The translations under genes were made by a program, and so were the position numbers. From Deinococcus hopiensis KR-140 (GTDB lineage: Bacteria; Deinococcota; Deinococci; Deinococcales; Deinococcaceae), in contig CALPYF020000015.1 in NCBI GenBank assembly GCA_943327755.2, forward strand, positions 33,552 through 97,551: DNA of 64,000 bases, given 5' to 3'. Numbering within the stretch: position 1 is the first letter of the stretch; each line of letters opens with the position of its first letter. Shown here in pieces: positions 52,983-63,100 of this stretch. Under the pieces are notes generated by a model, which was not told where the DNA came from, did no database searches, and saw only the letters and a list, made by a program, of their open reading frames with translations.

Positions 52983-55241
52983 TCAGTGGCCCAGCAGGGC
53001 CTGGAGGCGACCCAGGAGTTCCTCCAGCCGTTCCGGGCGGGCGATGTGATAGCCCTGCGCGGCGTCACAGTCGAGCTGCACGAGCAGGCGCAGCATCTCC
53101 TCGTCCTCGACGCCCTCGGCGACGGTATGCAGGCCCAGGTCATGGGCCAGGCGGATACTGCTGCCCAGCAGCGCGCCGCGCGGGCCGCCCCGGGCACTGT
53201 CGCGCAGGAACGACCGGTCCAGTTTGACCGTGTCGAAGGGCAGGTCGGCCAGCAGTCCCAGGCTGGAATGTCCACTACCGAAGTCGTCCAGGGCGATGTG
53301 AATGCCGGTCGCGCGCAGCTGCTCGAGGTGCCGGCAGGCCAGTTCGACGTTCTGCATGACGCTGCTCTCGGTGACTTCCAGCGTCAGGATGCTCGCGGGG
53401 GCATTCAGTTCGGTCAGGGTGTTCAGGACGCGCTGCGCGAAATCCGGGCTGAGCAGCTGGATGGGACTGACGTTCACGTTCACGCGCAGCGGCGCGATGT
53501 GCTGCGCGGCGCGGGCATCCAGCAGCGCGCGCCGCAGGGCCCAGTCGCCGAGCGCGGCGATCAGCCCGGCCCGCTCCGCCACCGGAATGAACGTGCCGGG
53601 CGGCACGCTGCCCAGGGTCGGGTGCGTCCAGCGCATCAGGGCCTCCATGGCCACCCACTGCCCGGTGCGCAGGTCCTGCACCGGCTGGTACAGCAGGGAC
53701 AGTTCGCCGCGCGCCTCGGCCCCCTGGAGACTCGCTTCGAGCATGTGGCCGTACTGGCTGCGGCGCAGCATGTCCTCGTTGAACACTCCGATGTGTTCAC
53801 GTTCGTCCAGAGCGTGCTGCAGGGCGATGTTCGCCTGCCTGAGCAGCGTAGCGGTGGGCACGGCGTATGGGCTCTCCACGAAGCCCGCCGTGAACTTCAG
53901 GGGGATCTCGTTGTCGTTGAGGGTCATGGGACGTTCCAGTTCCCGCAGGATCTGCACCGGGTCCGGGCTGTCCTCCCCGGTCGTGATGAGCGCCAGGCCA
54001 CTGGACGACAGCCGGGCCACGACGTGCTGCGCCCCGAACTCGTTCAGTCGGCCCGCCAGTTCCCGCAGCAGGGCGTCCACGGTGCCGCTGCCGTACAGGC
54101 CACTGAGTTCCTGCAGGCGCGGCACCTCCAGAATCAGGACGCTGCGCACCGGGGCGTGGGCCAGGCGCTCGATCAGGCCGCTGCGGGTGAACGCGCCGGT
54201 CAGTTCGTCCCGCTGGGACCGTTCCCGCAGCTCATGTTCGCGCGCCTGCAGGTGATCGAGCAGGCCGTTGATGGTGCGCGCCAGGACGCCCAGCTCACTG
54301 CGGTCGCGGCTGTCGAGCCGGTGGGTGGGATCGCGGGTGATGCGCTGCGTGTCGCGCTTGTAGCCTTCCACGACCCGCAGGACGCGGCGGTTCAGGAACA
54401 GCGTGAGGCTGGCGGCGGCGGCTAGGGTGGTGAGCAGCATGATCAGCCGCAGCTGCTGCGCGCCCTGCAGGCCGGCGGCGTGCACCGCGCGGGGGATGCT
54501 GAGTTCCAGCGCCAGCTGGGGCGGACCGCTGGGCGCCGCGACCGGTGAGACGGCCCGCACGCGCCCACTCAGGAAGTCGACCTCGGTGGACGGTACGGGT
54601 TCGAGTTTCAGGGACGCCGTGAAGATGCTGTCCTGGTAGGTGATCTCACTGAGAACCTGGGGCGTCAGGGTGCGGGCCAGCAGCATGACGCCGCCCCGGC
54701 CCGTGCCGTCGTCGCGGGTGATGGGCCGCGCCGCGACGATGTAGGCCAGCTGGCCGCGCCGCACGACGCCGTTGGCGCCGTCATCCGGCAGCGGGCTGGG
54801 CAGGCCCCGCAGGAAGTCCTGCACGACCGGGCGGGCGTCCACGATCTGGGTGCCCCGCAGGGTCGCGGCGGACAGGATGCGCCCGGCCGGGTCCGTGACG
54901 CCCCAGTAGTCCACCTTCCCGCCGATGAACGTCCCCGGCACCAGGTTGGCACTCAGGTAGCGGGGGTTGCGCCCGGCGGCGTAATCGAAGGTTTCTGTCC
55001 AGAGGCTGAAGTTCAGGACGAACAGGCTTACGCGCCGCTGCTCGGTCTGCAGGTTGGCGCGGGCGATATCGCTGAACTGCTGCACCTGTTCGCGCTCGAT
55101 CCGCACGAACTTGCCGTTCATGAAATTCGGCAGCAGGATCAGCAGGATCACGGCGAGCGGGATGAGCAGCGCCGCCAGCAGCGCCAGAAGTTGCAGCCGC
55201 AGGGAGTGAGCCAGCGCGTCCTGACGCCACCGGCGGGTCAT
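52983..55241 (-). CDS. Membrane CHASE4-like / degenerate GGDEF / EAL phosphodiesterase
   Basis: 752 residues. A membrane segment (residues 14-38: LLALLAALLIPLAVILLILLP) is followed by an external sensor region, with CHASE4-like FVLNFSLWTETFDYAAG near 75-95, a second segment near 268-290, then HAMP-like and GGDEF-like regions. The GGDEF position reads VARLSSSGLALI, so cyclase activity is lost. The EAL domain is complete: EAL at 533-535 (AMEALMRW), VNVNVSP, LEVTES, LDDFGSGHSSL, VKLDRSF and AEGVED. Probably a ligand-sensing cyclic-di-GMP phosphodiesterase. It faces the narK operon. Confidence 0.9.
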   Translation of the reverse strand: MTRRWRQDALAHSLRLQLLALLAALLIPLAVILLILLPNFMNGKFVRIEREQVQQFSDIARANLQTEQRRVSLFVLNFSLWTETFDYAAGRNPRYLSANLVPGTFIGGKVDYWGVTDPAGRILSAATLRGTQIVDARPVVQDFLRGLPSPLPDDGANGVVRRGQLAYIVAARPITRDDGTGRGGVMLLARTLTPQVLSEITYQDSIFTASLKLEPVPSTEVDFLSGRVRAVSPVAAPSGPPQLALELSIPRAVHAAGLQGAQQLRLIMLLTTLAAAASLTLFLNRRVLRVVEGYKRDTQRITRDPTHRLDSRDRSELGVLARTINGLLDHLQAREHELRERSQRDELTGAFTRSGLIERLAHAPVRSVLILEVPRLQELSGLYGSGTVDALLRELAGRLNEFGAQHVVARLSSSGLALITTGEDSPDPVQILRELERPMTLNDNEIPLKFTAGFVESPYAVPTATLLRQANIALQHALDEREHIGVFNEDMLRRSQYGHMLEASLQGAEARGELSLLYQPVQDLRTGQWVAMEALMRWTHPTLGSVPPGTFIPVAERAGLIAALGDWALRRALLDARAAQHIAPLRVNVNVSPIQLLSPDFAQRVLNTLTELNAPASILTLEVTESSVMQNVELACRHLEQLRATGIHIALDDFGSGHSSLGLLADLPFDTVKLDRSFLRDSARGGPRGALLGSSIRLAHDLGLHTVAEGVEDEEMLRLLVQLDCDAAQGYHIARPERLEELLGRLQALLGH

Positions 55242-55600
55242 GCGGGGGTTGTGTGGCGGCGGGTGGACATGACGGCTAACCGGACTCCTGGAATGTGGGG
55301 GATGGCGTGTGGGGCGGGGCGCTGCGAACCTCTTCCATTGTCAGGATAGACCCGGGGCGCTTCGTGTGAGAAGTGTGGCCACCTGCATAGGGTGCCGTGG
55401 GGGGTGGGCTCGGAACGGCGCCGGGCGGACCGGTGCCTGTCCGGCAGTAGTCCGGCTGTGGAGCCCGGCGGGCTGCTCTATCGGGCCCCGCCTGATCTTC
55501 ATTTTTCCCTCACAGTGTGGCGGTCCCAGCATCTGCGGGCCGGTTGCCTGGCGTCACCCCGGGGCGGGTGGGACGCAAGTCCCGACCCCTATTGCTGAGT
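55242..55600. other. Intergenic region between divergent genes
   Basis: 359 bases between the CHASE4-EAL gene and the TetR gene. It contains TATTGC at 55590-55595 just before the TetR start. No gene, repeat or clear promoter for the minus-strand gene was recognised in the remainder. Confidence 0.35.
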
Positions 55601-55610
55601 ATGGACTCAG
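55595..55610 (+). promoter_or_regulatory. Palindromic operator overlapping the tetR start
   Basis: CTGAGT-ATGG-ACTCAG, six-base perfect arms around the ATG at 55601. TATTGC (55590-55595) just upstream is a possible -10 of a leaderless transcript. A dyad across the transcription start suggests autorepression by the TetR protein. Confidence 0.45.
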
Positions 55611-56218
55611 TTATGCCCAGACCCAGACAGATCACGGATGAGCAGCTGGTGGCCGCCGCCCACGAGGTGTTTCTGGAACAGGGTTTCAGCGCCACGACCG
55701 CCGCCATCGCGCGCCGCGCCGGCGTGTCCGAGGGCACGCTGTTCAACCGCTTCGGCAGCAAGGAAGAGCTGTTCACGGCGGCCATCGGCCTGACCGAGTA
55801 CGGGCGCTGGCGCTCGGAACTGCTCGGCCAGATTGGCACGGGCGACGTGCGGCGCACGCTGGAACGCGCGCTGCTGCTGATGCTGCAGGAGGCGGCGGAA
55901 CTGGTACCGAAACTCAGCGTGATGTTCTCACGCGGGTATGACCCGTCGCACAACCCCATGCTCCAGCAGCTCGACAACCCTATGCGGGCCGACGCCGACG
56001 CGCTGGCCGCCTACCTGCAGGCCGAGGTGCAGCGCGGCCGGGTGCGCCCGCTGGACGCCGATTCGGCCGCGCTGATGGTGGTCGGTGCGCTGACGCACTT
56101 CATTCACCGGGAGCAGATGCTGCCCACCGTGCCGGGCGCCCCGGCGGGCAGCGGGATGGACCAGGGCCGTTTCGTGCGGAGCGTGATGGACCTCCTGTGG
56201 CCCGGCCTGGCGCCCTGA
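55601..56218 (+). CDS. TetR family transcriptional regulator
   Basis: 205 residues from ATG 55601 (an alternative ATG at 55613 is possible). The N-terminal helix-turn-helix is typical: ITDEQLVAAAHEVFLEQGFSATT in parts, then IARRAGVSEGTLFNRFGSKEELF. The C-terminal ligand domain is unspecific. It lies 143 bases upstream of, and on the same strand as, the RND efflux operon, which it most likely represses. Confidence 0.9.
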   Translation: MDSVMPRPRQITDEQLVAAAHEVFLEQGFSATTAAIARRAGVSEGTLFNRFGSKEELFTAAIGLTEYGRWRSELLGQIGTGDVRRTLERALLLMLQEAAELVPKLSVMFSRGYDPSHNPMLQQLDNPMRADADALAAYLQAEVQRGRVRPLDADSAALMVVGALTHFIHREQMLPTVPGAPAGSGMDQGRFVRSVMDLLWPGLAP

Positions 56219-56286
56219 ACGCTGGCCCTGCGGCCCACCGGCCAGTCGTCGCGGCGCAGAGTGGGCGGGCCCTGACAGTCCGCAAT

Positions 56287-56318
56287 CCATTCATAAGTAA
56301 GTATTCACTCGTTAATGG
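56287..56318 (+). promoter_or_regulatory. AT-rich promoter/operator of the efflux operon
   Basis: An AT-rich block bounded by the inverted arms CCATT (56287-56291) and AATGG (56314-56318). Inside are TTCATAAGTAAGTATTCA, with ATTCA repeated at 12-base spacing, and TATTCA at 56302-56307 as a possible -10. It lies 44 bases before the first TolC-family gene and is a likely binding region for the TetR regulator. Confidence 0.4.
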
Positions 56319-56361
56319 TCCGCGTTCATTCCGGTCGCTTCCAGACTCACCCGAGGTTCCC

Positions 56362-57834
56362 ATGCTCTCCCCCAGATCCGCGCTGCTGACCCTGACCCTC
56401 CTGCTGCCCCACGCCGCGGCGCAGCAGGCCACGCCCCCCATTCCAGTCTCCACGCCGGCGGGCCCGGCACCCGTCAGCACGCCCCCGGCCGCGCCCACCG
56501 CTGCGCCGCTCGACGGGCTGCTGCTCACCCTGCGCGGCTCGCCCGGCTGGCGCAGCGCCGACCTGACCTACCGCGCCGCGCAGCTGCAACTCGACAGTGC
56601 CCGCGCCCGCGCCGGCCTGAGCCTGACCGCCGGGGCCAGCGGCGCCGTCACGAAGGTGCCGTGGGACAGCGGCGACTGGCTCGCCAGCGGCACCGTCACC
56701 CTGACCGCCAGCCTGCCGGTGCTGCCCTGGTCACCGCAGCGTGAACTCCTGCGCAGCGCCGAACGCGGCGTGCAGGCCGCGGCCCTCGAGCTGCGCAGCG
56801 CGCGCGGCACCCTGACCCTGCAACTGCTGCAGGCGTACGCGGCGGTGCGGGGTGCCGCCCAGGCCCTGGCCCTGGCCGACGCCCAGCTGGCCCTGGCTGT
56901 CCAGTCCGAGCAGGTCGCGCGCAGTCAGCGGGCCCAGGGTCTGCTGCCCGAGGCGGCCCTGCTGTCCCAGGTGGCCACGCTGGAGGGCGCGCGGGCCGGG
57001 CGGGATCAGGCGGCGCGGGCACTCACGCAGGCCGGGCAGACCCTGACGCGCCTGCTGGGCCAGGACATGCCGGTCGCCACGCTGGACCTGACCCGCCCCC
57101 TGCCGGACCTGACGCCCGGCGGGGACGAGGCGGCCCTGGTGGCCCGGGCCCTGACCCAGCGGCCCGAGGTGCGCCGCGCGCAGGCGACCCTGGCGGACGC
57201 GCAGGCCCAGCGGGACGCGGCGGCCCTCGACGCGCGGCTGCCCGACCTGAGTGCCAGCGTGAGTGCCGGGCAGCTGACCAGCGCCCAGGGCAGCGCGGGC
57301 CGAACCGTGAGCGGCACCCTGAACGTGAAGACCGGAACGCTGGGCGCGCAGGTGAGCCTGCCGCTGCGGCAGCCGGCGCAGCCGGTAAGCGGCGTGAACC
57401 TGTCGCTGACGGCGTCGCTGCCCATCCTGGGCCGGACGACCGACACGGCGCTGGCCCAGGCGCAGGTCGGCGCCGCGCAGGCGCAGCTGGCGCTGGATTC
57501 AGCGCGGCAGGCGACCGAACTGGATGTCCGCACCCGGCTGGCTGCCGCGCAGGACGAACGGGGCGCCCTGACCGCCGCCCAGACCCGCGTGCAGGCCGCC
57601 GAACTGAACGTGCAGGCCGCGCGCGCGCGCCTGGACGCCGGACTCGCCACCCGCCTGGACGTGCAGCAGGCCGAACTGAACCTGCTCCAGGCGCAGCAGG
57701 CGCTGGACGCCCAGCGTGACCGGGTCGCCGTCGCGGGCGCCGCCCTGGCGCAGGCCACGGCCGACCTTGACCCGCTGCTCCTGACCCTTCCCACCCCACT
57801 GCCTACCTCACTGCCCACCGGAGGCCGACCATGA
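56362..57834 (+). CDS. TolC-family outer membrane efflux protein (first)
   Basis: 490 residues. Signal peptide MLSPRSALLTLTLLLPHAAA, then a Pro/Thr-rich linker and two TolC-type coiled-coil repeats rich in Ala/Gln/Leu (around 95-270 and 290-485), as expected for a trimeric outer-membrane channel. The start at 56362 is the first in-frame ATG with a signal peptide; the longer frame begins inside tetR. It overlaps the next gene by four bases. Confidence 0.88.
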   Translation: MLSPRSALLTLTLLLPHAAAQQATPPIPVSTPAGPAPVSTPPAAPTAAPLDGLLLTLRGSPGWRSADLTYRAAQLQLDSARARAGLSLTAGASGAVTKVPWDSGDWLASGTVTLTASLPVLPWSPQRELLRSAERGVQAAALELRSARGTLTLQLLQAYAAVRGAAQALALADAQLALAVQSEQVARSQRAQGLLPEAALLSQVATLEGARAGRDQAARALTQAGQTLTRLLGQDMPVATLDLTRPLPDLTPGGDEAALVARALTQRPEVRRAQATLADAQAQRDAAALDARLPDLSASVSAGQLTSAQGSAGRTVSGTLNVKTGTLGAQVSLPLRQPAQPVSGVNLSLTASLPILGRTTDTALAQAQVGAAQAQLALDSARQATELDVRTRLAAAQDERGALTAAQTRVQAAELNVQAARARLDAGLATRLDVQQAELNLLQAQQALDAQRDRVAVAGAALAQATADLDPLLLTLPTPLPTSLPTGGRP

Positions 57835-58874
57835 ACCGTACCCTGACCCTGCTCCTCGCCCTGAGTGCGGCCAGCACTGCCGGCGCCCAGAGTGCCCCCG
57901 TGCCCCTCACCCTGAGCGGCGCCGTCACCCGCGCCGTCACGCAGGGCGTGGACGTGACGACCGCCCGCGCGAACCTGCAAAAAGCCCAGGCGAACCTGCG
58001 GGCCGTCCGGGCTGATCCCAGCAGCATCATCACGACCCTCACGCAGGCCGAACAGGACGTGGCCGCGCAGACGGCCGCCCTGAACAGCGCCAAGCTGAGC
58101 GCCGCGCAGGCCGCCGTCACCGGGTACGTGCAGGCGGCCGAGGCCGCGCGGCGCGTGACGCTGGCGCAGGCGCAGGTCAGCCTCTCAGAGCGGCAGCTGA
58201 AGATCGCCCAGGCCCGCCTCGCCGCGCGGGTGGCCACCCAGCTGGACGTCAACCGGGCCCAGACGACCCTGAACGGTGACCGGCAGGATCTCCGCGACGC
58301 GCAGGCCAGCCTGCCGGTCACCGAGGCGGCCCTGACCCGCACCTTGAACCTGCCGGGCACAGCGAACCTGACCCTGAGCGCGCCCGGCGACGCGCCGAAG
58401 CTCAGCGTGACGCTCGCCGCGCTGCAGAGTGGCCTGGACAAGCGCCTGCCGTCCCTGGTGCAGGCCGCGAACGGCGCGGCCTTCGCCGCGTTACAGGTGC
58501 GTCTGGCCGACAACGACTACACCCCGGCCCGCACGCTGGACGACGCCCGCACCGCCCAGGCGAACGCGGCGCGCGGCCTGGATGACGGCCTGCGCGCCGC
58601 GCAGACCGGCGTGCGCGACGCCTACCGCAGCGCGCAGGACGCCCAGGCCCGCGTGGCAGTGGCGCGGGAGGCCGCCGCGAACGCGCAGGCCGCGCTGCGC
58701 ACGGCGCAGGCCCGCCTGCAGGCCGGGACGGCCGCCGCCATTGAGGTGCAGCAGGCGCAACTTCAGGCGCAGCAGGCGGACTTCAGCGTCCTGCAGGCGC
58801 AGGGCGGCGTGTGGCGCAGCCTGGCCGGCCTGGGCACGGCAGCGGGACAGGACGTGACGGGGCTGGTGAACTGA
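57831..58874 (+). CDS. TolC-family protein (second, short)
   Basis: 347 residues. Signal peptide MNRTLTLLLALSAASTAGA, cleaved before QSAP, followed by Ala/Gln-rich helical repeats of the TolC type (SGAVTRAVTQGVDVTTARAN, AVAREAAANAQAALRTAQ). It is shorter than a usual TolC (about 420-490), so parts of the barrel or of one repeat may be missing. Whether it forms a channel, mixes with the first TolC protein or has another periplasmic role is unknown. Confidence 0.85.
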   Translation: MNRTLTLLLALSAASTAGAQSAPVPLTLSGAVTRAVTQGVDVTTARANLQKAQANLRAVRADPSSIITTLTQAEQDVAAQTAALNSAKLSAAQAAVTGYVQAAEAARRVTLAQAQVSLSERQLKIAQARLAARVATQLDVNRAQTTLNGDRQDLRDAQASLPVTEAALTRTLNLPGTANLTLSAPGDAPKLSVTLAALQSGLDKRLPSLVQAANGAAFAALQVRLADNDYTPARTLDDARTAQANAARGLDDGLRAAQTGVRDAYRSAQDAQARVAVAREAAANAQAALRTAQARLQAGTAAAIEVQQAQLQAQQADFSVLQAQGGVWRSLAGLGTAAGQDVTGLVN

Positions 58875-58875
58875 C

Positions 58876-60117
58876 GTGAACCGCACGACATTCCGCGCCG
58901 CCGCCGCCCTGCTGCTCGGGCTGGCCCTGAGCAGCTGCGCGGGCAAGACCGACGCCGCCAAGAACGATCTGGATACCGCGCCGGCCAAGAGCACCGTCTT
59001 GCAGGTCACGACCGTCACGGCCCGCAGCGGCGCCCTGAGTGCGCAGCGCAGCGCGAGCGGCACCATCAAGGCGCAGCGGGACAGTCAGGTGGCCGCCCGC
59101 TCGGGCGGCACCGTGCAGCGCCTGCTGGTCCTGGAGGGCGATCAGGTCACGAGCGGTCAGGTGATCGCGCAGTTGGACGACACTGCGCAGCGGCAGGCGC
59201 TGCAGAACGCCCGCCTGCAGGTGCAGCAGGCCGAGATCAGCCTCGCGCAGACCCGGCGCACGACCCAGAACAGCGGCGCCAGCCTCACGGCCGCCGTGAG
59301 TGCCGCGCAGGCCACCCTGGCGCAGGCGCAGGCGAGCGCCCAGAGCGCCGAGAACCTGTACGGCCTGGGGGGCATCAGCCTCGCGGACGTGCAGGCGGCG
59401 CGCGCGCAGCTCGCGCAGGCGCAGAGCGGCCTGTCGCAGGCCCGCGCGAACCTCGCGCAGAACGGCCAGAGTGCCCAGGGCAGCGTGCCGCTGCAGGAAG
59501 CCCAGCTGGCCCAGGCCCGCGCCGGCGTGCAGCAGGCCGAGGAGAATCTGGCCCGCACCGCCGTGCGCGCGCCCTTCGCGGGGACGGTCGCGGCGCTGAA
59601 CGTCGAGGTCGGGGAATTCGCGCAGCAGGGCAGTCCGGTCGCGCGGCTCGTTGACCCGGGCAGTCTGCGCGTGACCTTCAACGTTCCGGCAGCGGACGCC
59701 GGGACGCTCAGGGACGGCGCGGCGCTGAACGTCGGGTACGGCGGCGTGAACTACGTCGGCGTCGTGACCGGCGCGCCCGGCATCGCCGGGGACAACCGGC
59801 TGGTGCCGGTCACGGCGCGCGTGCAGGGCGGCGCCAACCTCCCGGTGGGCGGCGCGGCGCAGGTCCGCTACCGCGTGCAGCTGGGCCAGGGCGTGCTGAT
59901 TCCCAGCGGCGCCGTGCAGGCCGACGGTGGCGAGAATGTCGTGTACACGGTCGTCAGCGGCGCGGCGCGGCGCACCCCGGTCAGCGTCGTCGCCGAGAGC
60001 GGTGCGCAGGTGGCCGTGCGCGGCCTTGACACCGGCGCCGCCGTCGTGAACCCGGTGCCCGCCAGCCTGCAGGACGGGGCGCGCGTGCAGGCCCGCGCCG
60101 CCGGGGCGCAGCCGTGA
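58876..60117 (+). CDS. RND efflux periplasmic adaptor (lipoprotein)
   Basis: 413 residues. Lipobox in LLLGLALSSCAGK. The lipoyl halves SGTIKAQRDSQVAARSGG and VRAPFAGTVAALNVEVGEF flank a helical hairpin (about 110-220); beta-barrel and membrane-proximal regions follow. It links the RND pump to the TolC-like channel. GTG start at 58876, one base after the previous stop. Its end overlaps the RND gene (GTGA). Confidence 0.9.
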   Translation: MNRTTFRAAAALLLGLALSSCAGKTDAAKNDLDTAPAKSTVLQVTTVTARSGALSAQRSASGTIKAQRDSQVAARSGGTVQRLLVLEGDQVTSGQVIAQLDDTAQRQALQNARLQVQQAEISLAQTRRTTQNSGASLTAAVSAAQATLAQAQASAQSAENLYGLGGISLADVQAARAQLAQAQSGLSQARANLAQNGQSAQGSVPLQEAQLAQARAGVQQAEENLARTAVRAPFAGTVAALNVEVGEFAQQGSPVARLVDPGSLRVTFNVPAADAGTLRDGAALNVGYGGVNYVGVVTGAPGIAGDNRLVPVTARVQGGANLPVGGAAQVRYRVQLGQGVLIPSGAVQADGGENVVYTVVSGAARRTPVSVVAESGAQVAVRGLDTGAAVVNPVPASLQDGARVQARAAGAQP

Positions 60118-63100
60118 GCACGCACGAACACCCGGATTTCAACCGGCCGCAGGGCACGCTGCCCGACGGCACCCCGGAGCCGCGCGTGCACCCGCTGGTG
60201 CGCTTCAGCGTGAAGAACTACGTCTTCTCGATCGGGATCTTCGTGATGCTGGTGCTGGCCGGGCTGGCCGCCACCTTCCGCCTGGGGGTGGAACTGCTCC
60301 CGAACTTCGAGGTGCCGGTCCTCGCCGTCTCGACCGGGTACCCCGGCGCGAACCCCGATCAGGTCGACCGGGAGGTCAGCCGCAAGATCGAGGATGCGGT
60401 CAGCACCCTGGCCGGCGTGCAGGACATCAACACCACCTCGGTCAGCAGCCAGTCGGCCGTCGTGATCACCTTCTCGGACGGTACCGATGTGGACTCCGCG
60501 GCCAACAGCGTCTCGCAGGCCGTGGCGGCCATCCGCGGCACCCTCCCGGACGGCGCGCAGGCGCCGGTCGTGCAGAAGTTCGACCCGAACGCCACCCCGA
60601 TCCTGACCCTGTCCCTGCTGGGCGGCAGCGCCCCGCCCGCGCAGGTGACGGCCTTCGCCGAGGACGTACTCGTCCCGCGCCTGGAACGCGTGGACGGCGT
60701 CGCCGACGTGAACGTCACCGGCGGTCCCGAACGGCAGGTGCAGGTCCTGCTCGACCCGGCGCGCCTCCAGTCGTACAACCTCAGTCCGGGGCGGGTCACG
60801 CAGGCCATCGGCGCGAGCGCCCTCGACCTGCCCGCCGGGAGCGTCTCGCAGGGCGGCACGCAGACGCAGTTCGCCACCCGCAACACCCCCCGCAGCGCCG
60901 GGGACGTCGCGGCCATCACGGTCGACAGTGCCAGCGGGGTGCAGGTGCGGGACGTGGCCCGCGTGCGCGACGCCGCGGCCGACGCGAGCAGCCTGGCGCG
61001 CGTGAACGGTCAACCTGCCGTGCTGCTCAGCGTCCGCAAGGGCAGCGGCACGAACTCCGTGCAGGTCGCCGACAACGTCCGCGCCGCCATGGAAGCCCAG
61101 CCCCTGCCCGCCGGGTACTCGGTGAAACTCGCCAGTGACACCACCCGCGAGACGCGCGCCACCGTGAAGGACACCTTCAAGGAATTCCTGCTCGCCGTCG
61201 GCGCGGTGGGGATCATCTGCCTGCTGTTCCTGGGCCGCCTGAATACCGTTCTCGCCGTGATCCTGGCCATTCCCATCTCGATCAGCGCCGCGCCCCTGCT
61301 GTACGCCTCACTGGGCTACACCTTCAACATCATCTCGCTCCTGGCGATCATCGTGGCCATCGGGATCGTCGTGGACGACTCGATCGTGGTCGGCGAGAAC
61401 GTGCAGCGGTACCGCGACATGGGCTACAGCCCCATCCGCAGCGTCCTGCTGGGCGGCAGCGAGGTCTTCAGCGCCGTGACCGCCGCCAGCTTCTCGCTGC
61501 TGGCCGTGCTGATCCCACTGAGCCTGATGCCCGGCATCCTGGGCCAGTTCTTCAGCCAGTTCGGCCTGGGAATCGCCGCCGCCATCGTGCTGTCCTGGCT
61601 GGAAAGCCTGCTGTTCCTGACCGTCCGCATGGCCTACACGAACGATCCCGCGCCCATCACCTGGACGCAGGTGCCCGGCGTCCTGCGCCGCTTCCCCGCC
61701 CTGCTCCAGGCCAGCCTGCGCGCCGTGCGGTCCTTCGGGGGCTGGACCGGGCTGCTCGCGGCGGGCGCGGGCCTGTCCCTGGGGCTCCGGGCGGCCGGCC
61801 TGCCCGTTCCCGCCGCTGTGGGACTGGCGGCCCTGCTGGCCCCCCTGACGCTGGCCCTCGCCCGTTACGTGCTGGGCGTCCTGTTCGCCCTGCTGGAAGC
61901 CCTGACCGGCACCCTGCACGGCCTCGTGGGCGGCGGCGTGCAGCGCCTGGCCCGTTCGTACGCCCGCAGCCTGAACGTGGCGCTGCGCCGCCCCTGGGTC
62001 GTCATGCTGATCGCCGGCCTGTTCCTCCTGAGCGCCCCACTCGCCATGCGCGGCGTGGGCTTCGCGTTCACCCCCAAGAGTGACAGCGGCATCCTCACCG
62101 TGGACCTCAGCCTGCCCGTCGGCACCGACCTGCAGGTCACCAACCGCGTCACGGCGCAACTGGAAGAGCAGCTGCTCGCCCGCCCCGAGGTGCGCCTGAT
62201 CGAGACCAGTGTCGGCGCCGGCAACGGCGTGACCGGCGCGAACGCCGACGAGGCCTCGCTGACCGTCACGCTGATTGACAAGGCCGAGCGTCCCGGTATC
62301 GACGCGCTGGTCTCGACCTACTCGGCCCTCCTGGCACCCACCGCCGCGCGAATCCCGGGCAGCGACCTGCGCGTCGGCACGCAGCAGGCCGGGCCGGGCG
62401 GCAGCGCCGACATCTCCCTGGCCCTCGCCGCGCCGGATCAGGCCACGCTGCTGGAACGCAACCGGGCCGTGGTGCGCCTCCTCTCCCAGGATCCCAACCT
62501 CCGTTCGGTCGAGAGCAGCCTCAGCGCCACCCGCCAGGAACGCACCTTCACGCCCGACGCCACCCGCCTGACCGGCACCGGCCTGAGTGCCAGCGACGTC
62601 GCACAGGCCCTGCGCACCTACAACGACGGCTCGACGGCCGGCACGGTCCGCGACGGGGACCGCAGCGTGGACATCGTCGTGCGGCTCGACCCGGCCCTGA
62701 TCACCAGCGAGCAGAGCCTCCTGACCCAGACCGTCTACGCCCCCGCCCTGAGCGCCAACCTGCCCCTCTCGCAGCTTGGGAGCTTCCAGCTGGCCCAGGC
62801 CCCCGCCACCCTGACCCGGCTGAACAAGGCCTACACCGCCACGCTGGACATCAACGTCGCCAAGGGCGGTCCCAATCCCTTCGCGTACCAGCGTGAACTC
62901 GTCAGTCGCGTCGAGAAGGCCGGACTGCTGACCGGCGGCGTGACCCTCGGGAACGCCAGCGCCTTCGGCAGCGCCGGCCTGACCAGCGACCTCGTGTTCT
63001 ACGGCCCGATCCTGATGGGCCTCGCGATCCTCCTCACCTACCTCGTGCTGGGCAGTCAGTTCAACTCCTTCCGTTACCCCATCTACCTACAGCTGCCCAT

